Origin: Desulfobacterales bacterium
GTDB taxonomy: Bacteria > Desulfobacterota > Desulfobacteria > Desulfobacterales > Desulfobacteraceae
Assembly (NCBI GenBank): GCA_022361535.1
Contig: JAKSAU010000503.1
Span: forward strand, 1-7,052
Direction: 5' to 3'
Length of the DNA: 7,052 bases
The position numbers and the translations under genes are program-made. Positions 6,935 to 7,052 of the stretch are shown here, piece after piece (within the stretch, counting starts at the first letter, position 1; each line of letters starts with the position of its first letter). The notes under the pieces are model-generated. The model was not told the DNA's origin and searched no databases. It saw nothing but the letters and a program-made list of their open reading frames with translations.

Positions 6935-7052
6935 TGTAGCCTTCCCTCTATTAGTTCCATATCGAAATAGACGAATCGGGCGATTTTAGCATGAGATACT
7001 CGGCCGGTGTGAACTGGTCGAGTGACTCATGAGGACGTTCAGTATTATACTC
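6935..7052 (-). mobile_element. Right end of an IS3-family insertion sequence (continues beyond the window)
   Basis: The transposase tail at 6951-7052 is followed by a plausible element end. On the + strand, TGTAGCCTTCCCTC starts at 6935, and IS3-family terminal repeats normally begin with TG and lie within a few tens of bases of the transposase stop. The other end is outside the window, so neither the terminal repeat nor a target duplication can be confirmed. The element's right terminus would face the upstream region of the 5106-6527 gene. Confidence 0.5.
6951..7052 (-). CDS. IS3-family transposase (OrfB), C-terminal 33 residues
   Basis: Read from the right edge towards lower coordinates, the frame gives EYNTERPHESLDQFTPAEYL, continues, and ends SIWN before TAA at 6951-6953. 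The pattern YN-x-x-RPH-x-SL-x-x-x-TPAEY and the short tail ending in WN are hallmarks of the integrase-core transposase of IS3-type elements, just after the catalytic Glu of the DDE triad, which lies outside the window. Whether the full transposase is intact cannot be seen. Confidence 0.88.
   Translation of the reverse strand, partial: EYNTERPHESLDQFTPAEYLMLKSPDSSISIWN

Overview
This looks like a chromosomal segment from a Gram-negative, possibly deltaproteobacterial (Desulfobacterota-like) organism. That placement is an inference from the mix of families (signal-peptide-bearing PhoA-type phosphatase, YibE/F-type membrane protein, HD-GYP protein), the moderate-to-low GC and the long AT-rich spacers. 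No marker gene fixes the taxon.

Left half (1-4046, all on +): the tail of an unidentified gene (1-131); a 258-bp spacer with a weak imperfect palindrome; a periplasmic alkaline phosphatase (393-1832) closed by a strong 13-bp hairpin; a YibE/F-family multi-pass membrane protein (1899-3053) starting 11 nt after that hairpin and lacking a Shine-Dalgarno; and an HD-GYP-type putative cyclic-di-GMP phosphodiesterase (3132-4046). The hairpin and the AT-rich gaps argue that these are separately transcribed genes rather than one operon.

Centre (4047-5105): a lone small gene (4297-4650) encoding a convincing acyl carrier protein domain behind a convincing N-terminal signal peptide. This is the most unusual gene in the window, because carrier proteins normally act and are modified in the cytoplasm. 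It is followed by two small hairpins and about 380 bp of gene-poor sequence. That stretch holds an open minus-strand frame without a convincing start and a short sequence shared with the IS end at the right edge.

Right half (5106-7052, minus strand): a 473-residue membrane-anchored protein of unknown function with one N-terminal transmembrane segment and two predicted extracytoplasmic globular parts. Its roughly 400-bp upstream region contains a perfect 10-bp inverted repeat next to a TATAAT box, plus alternative stems. The window ends inside the 3' end of an IS3-family transposase.

No RNA gene, CRISPR array or complete mobile element was seen. The genes do not form an obvious pathway. The best candidates for something undescribed are the exported carrier protein and the anchored unknown protein with its structured upstream region.
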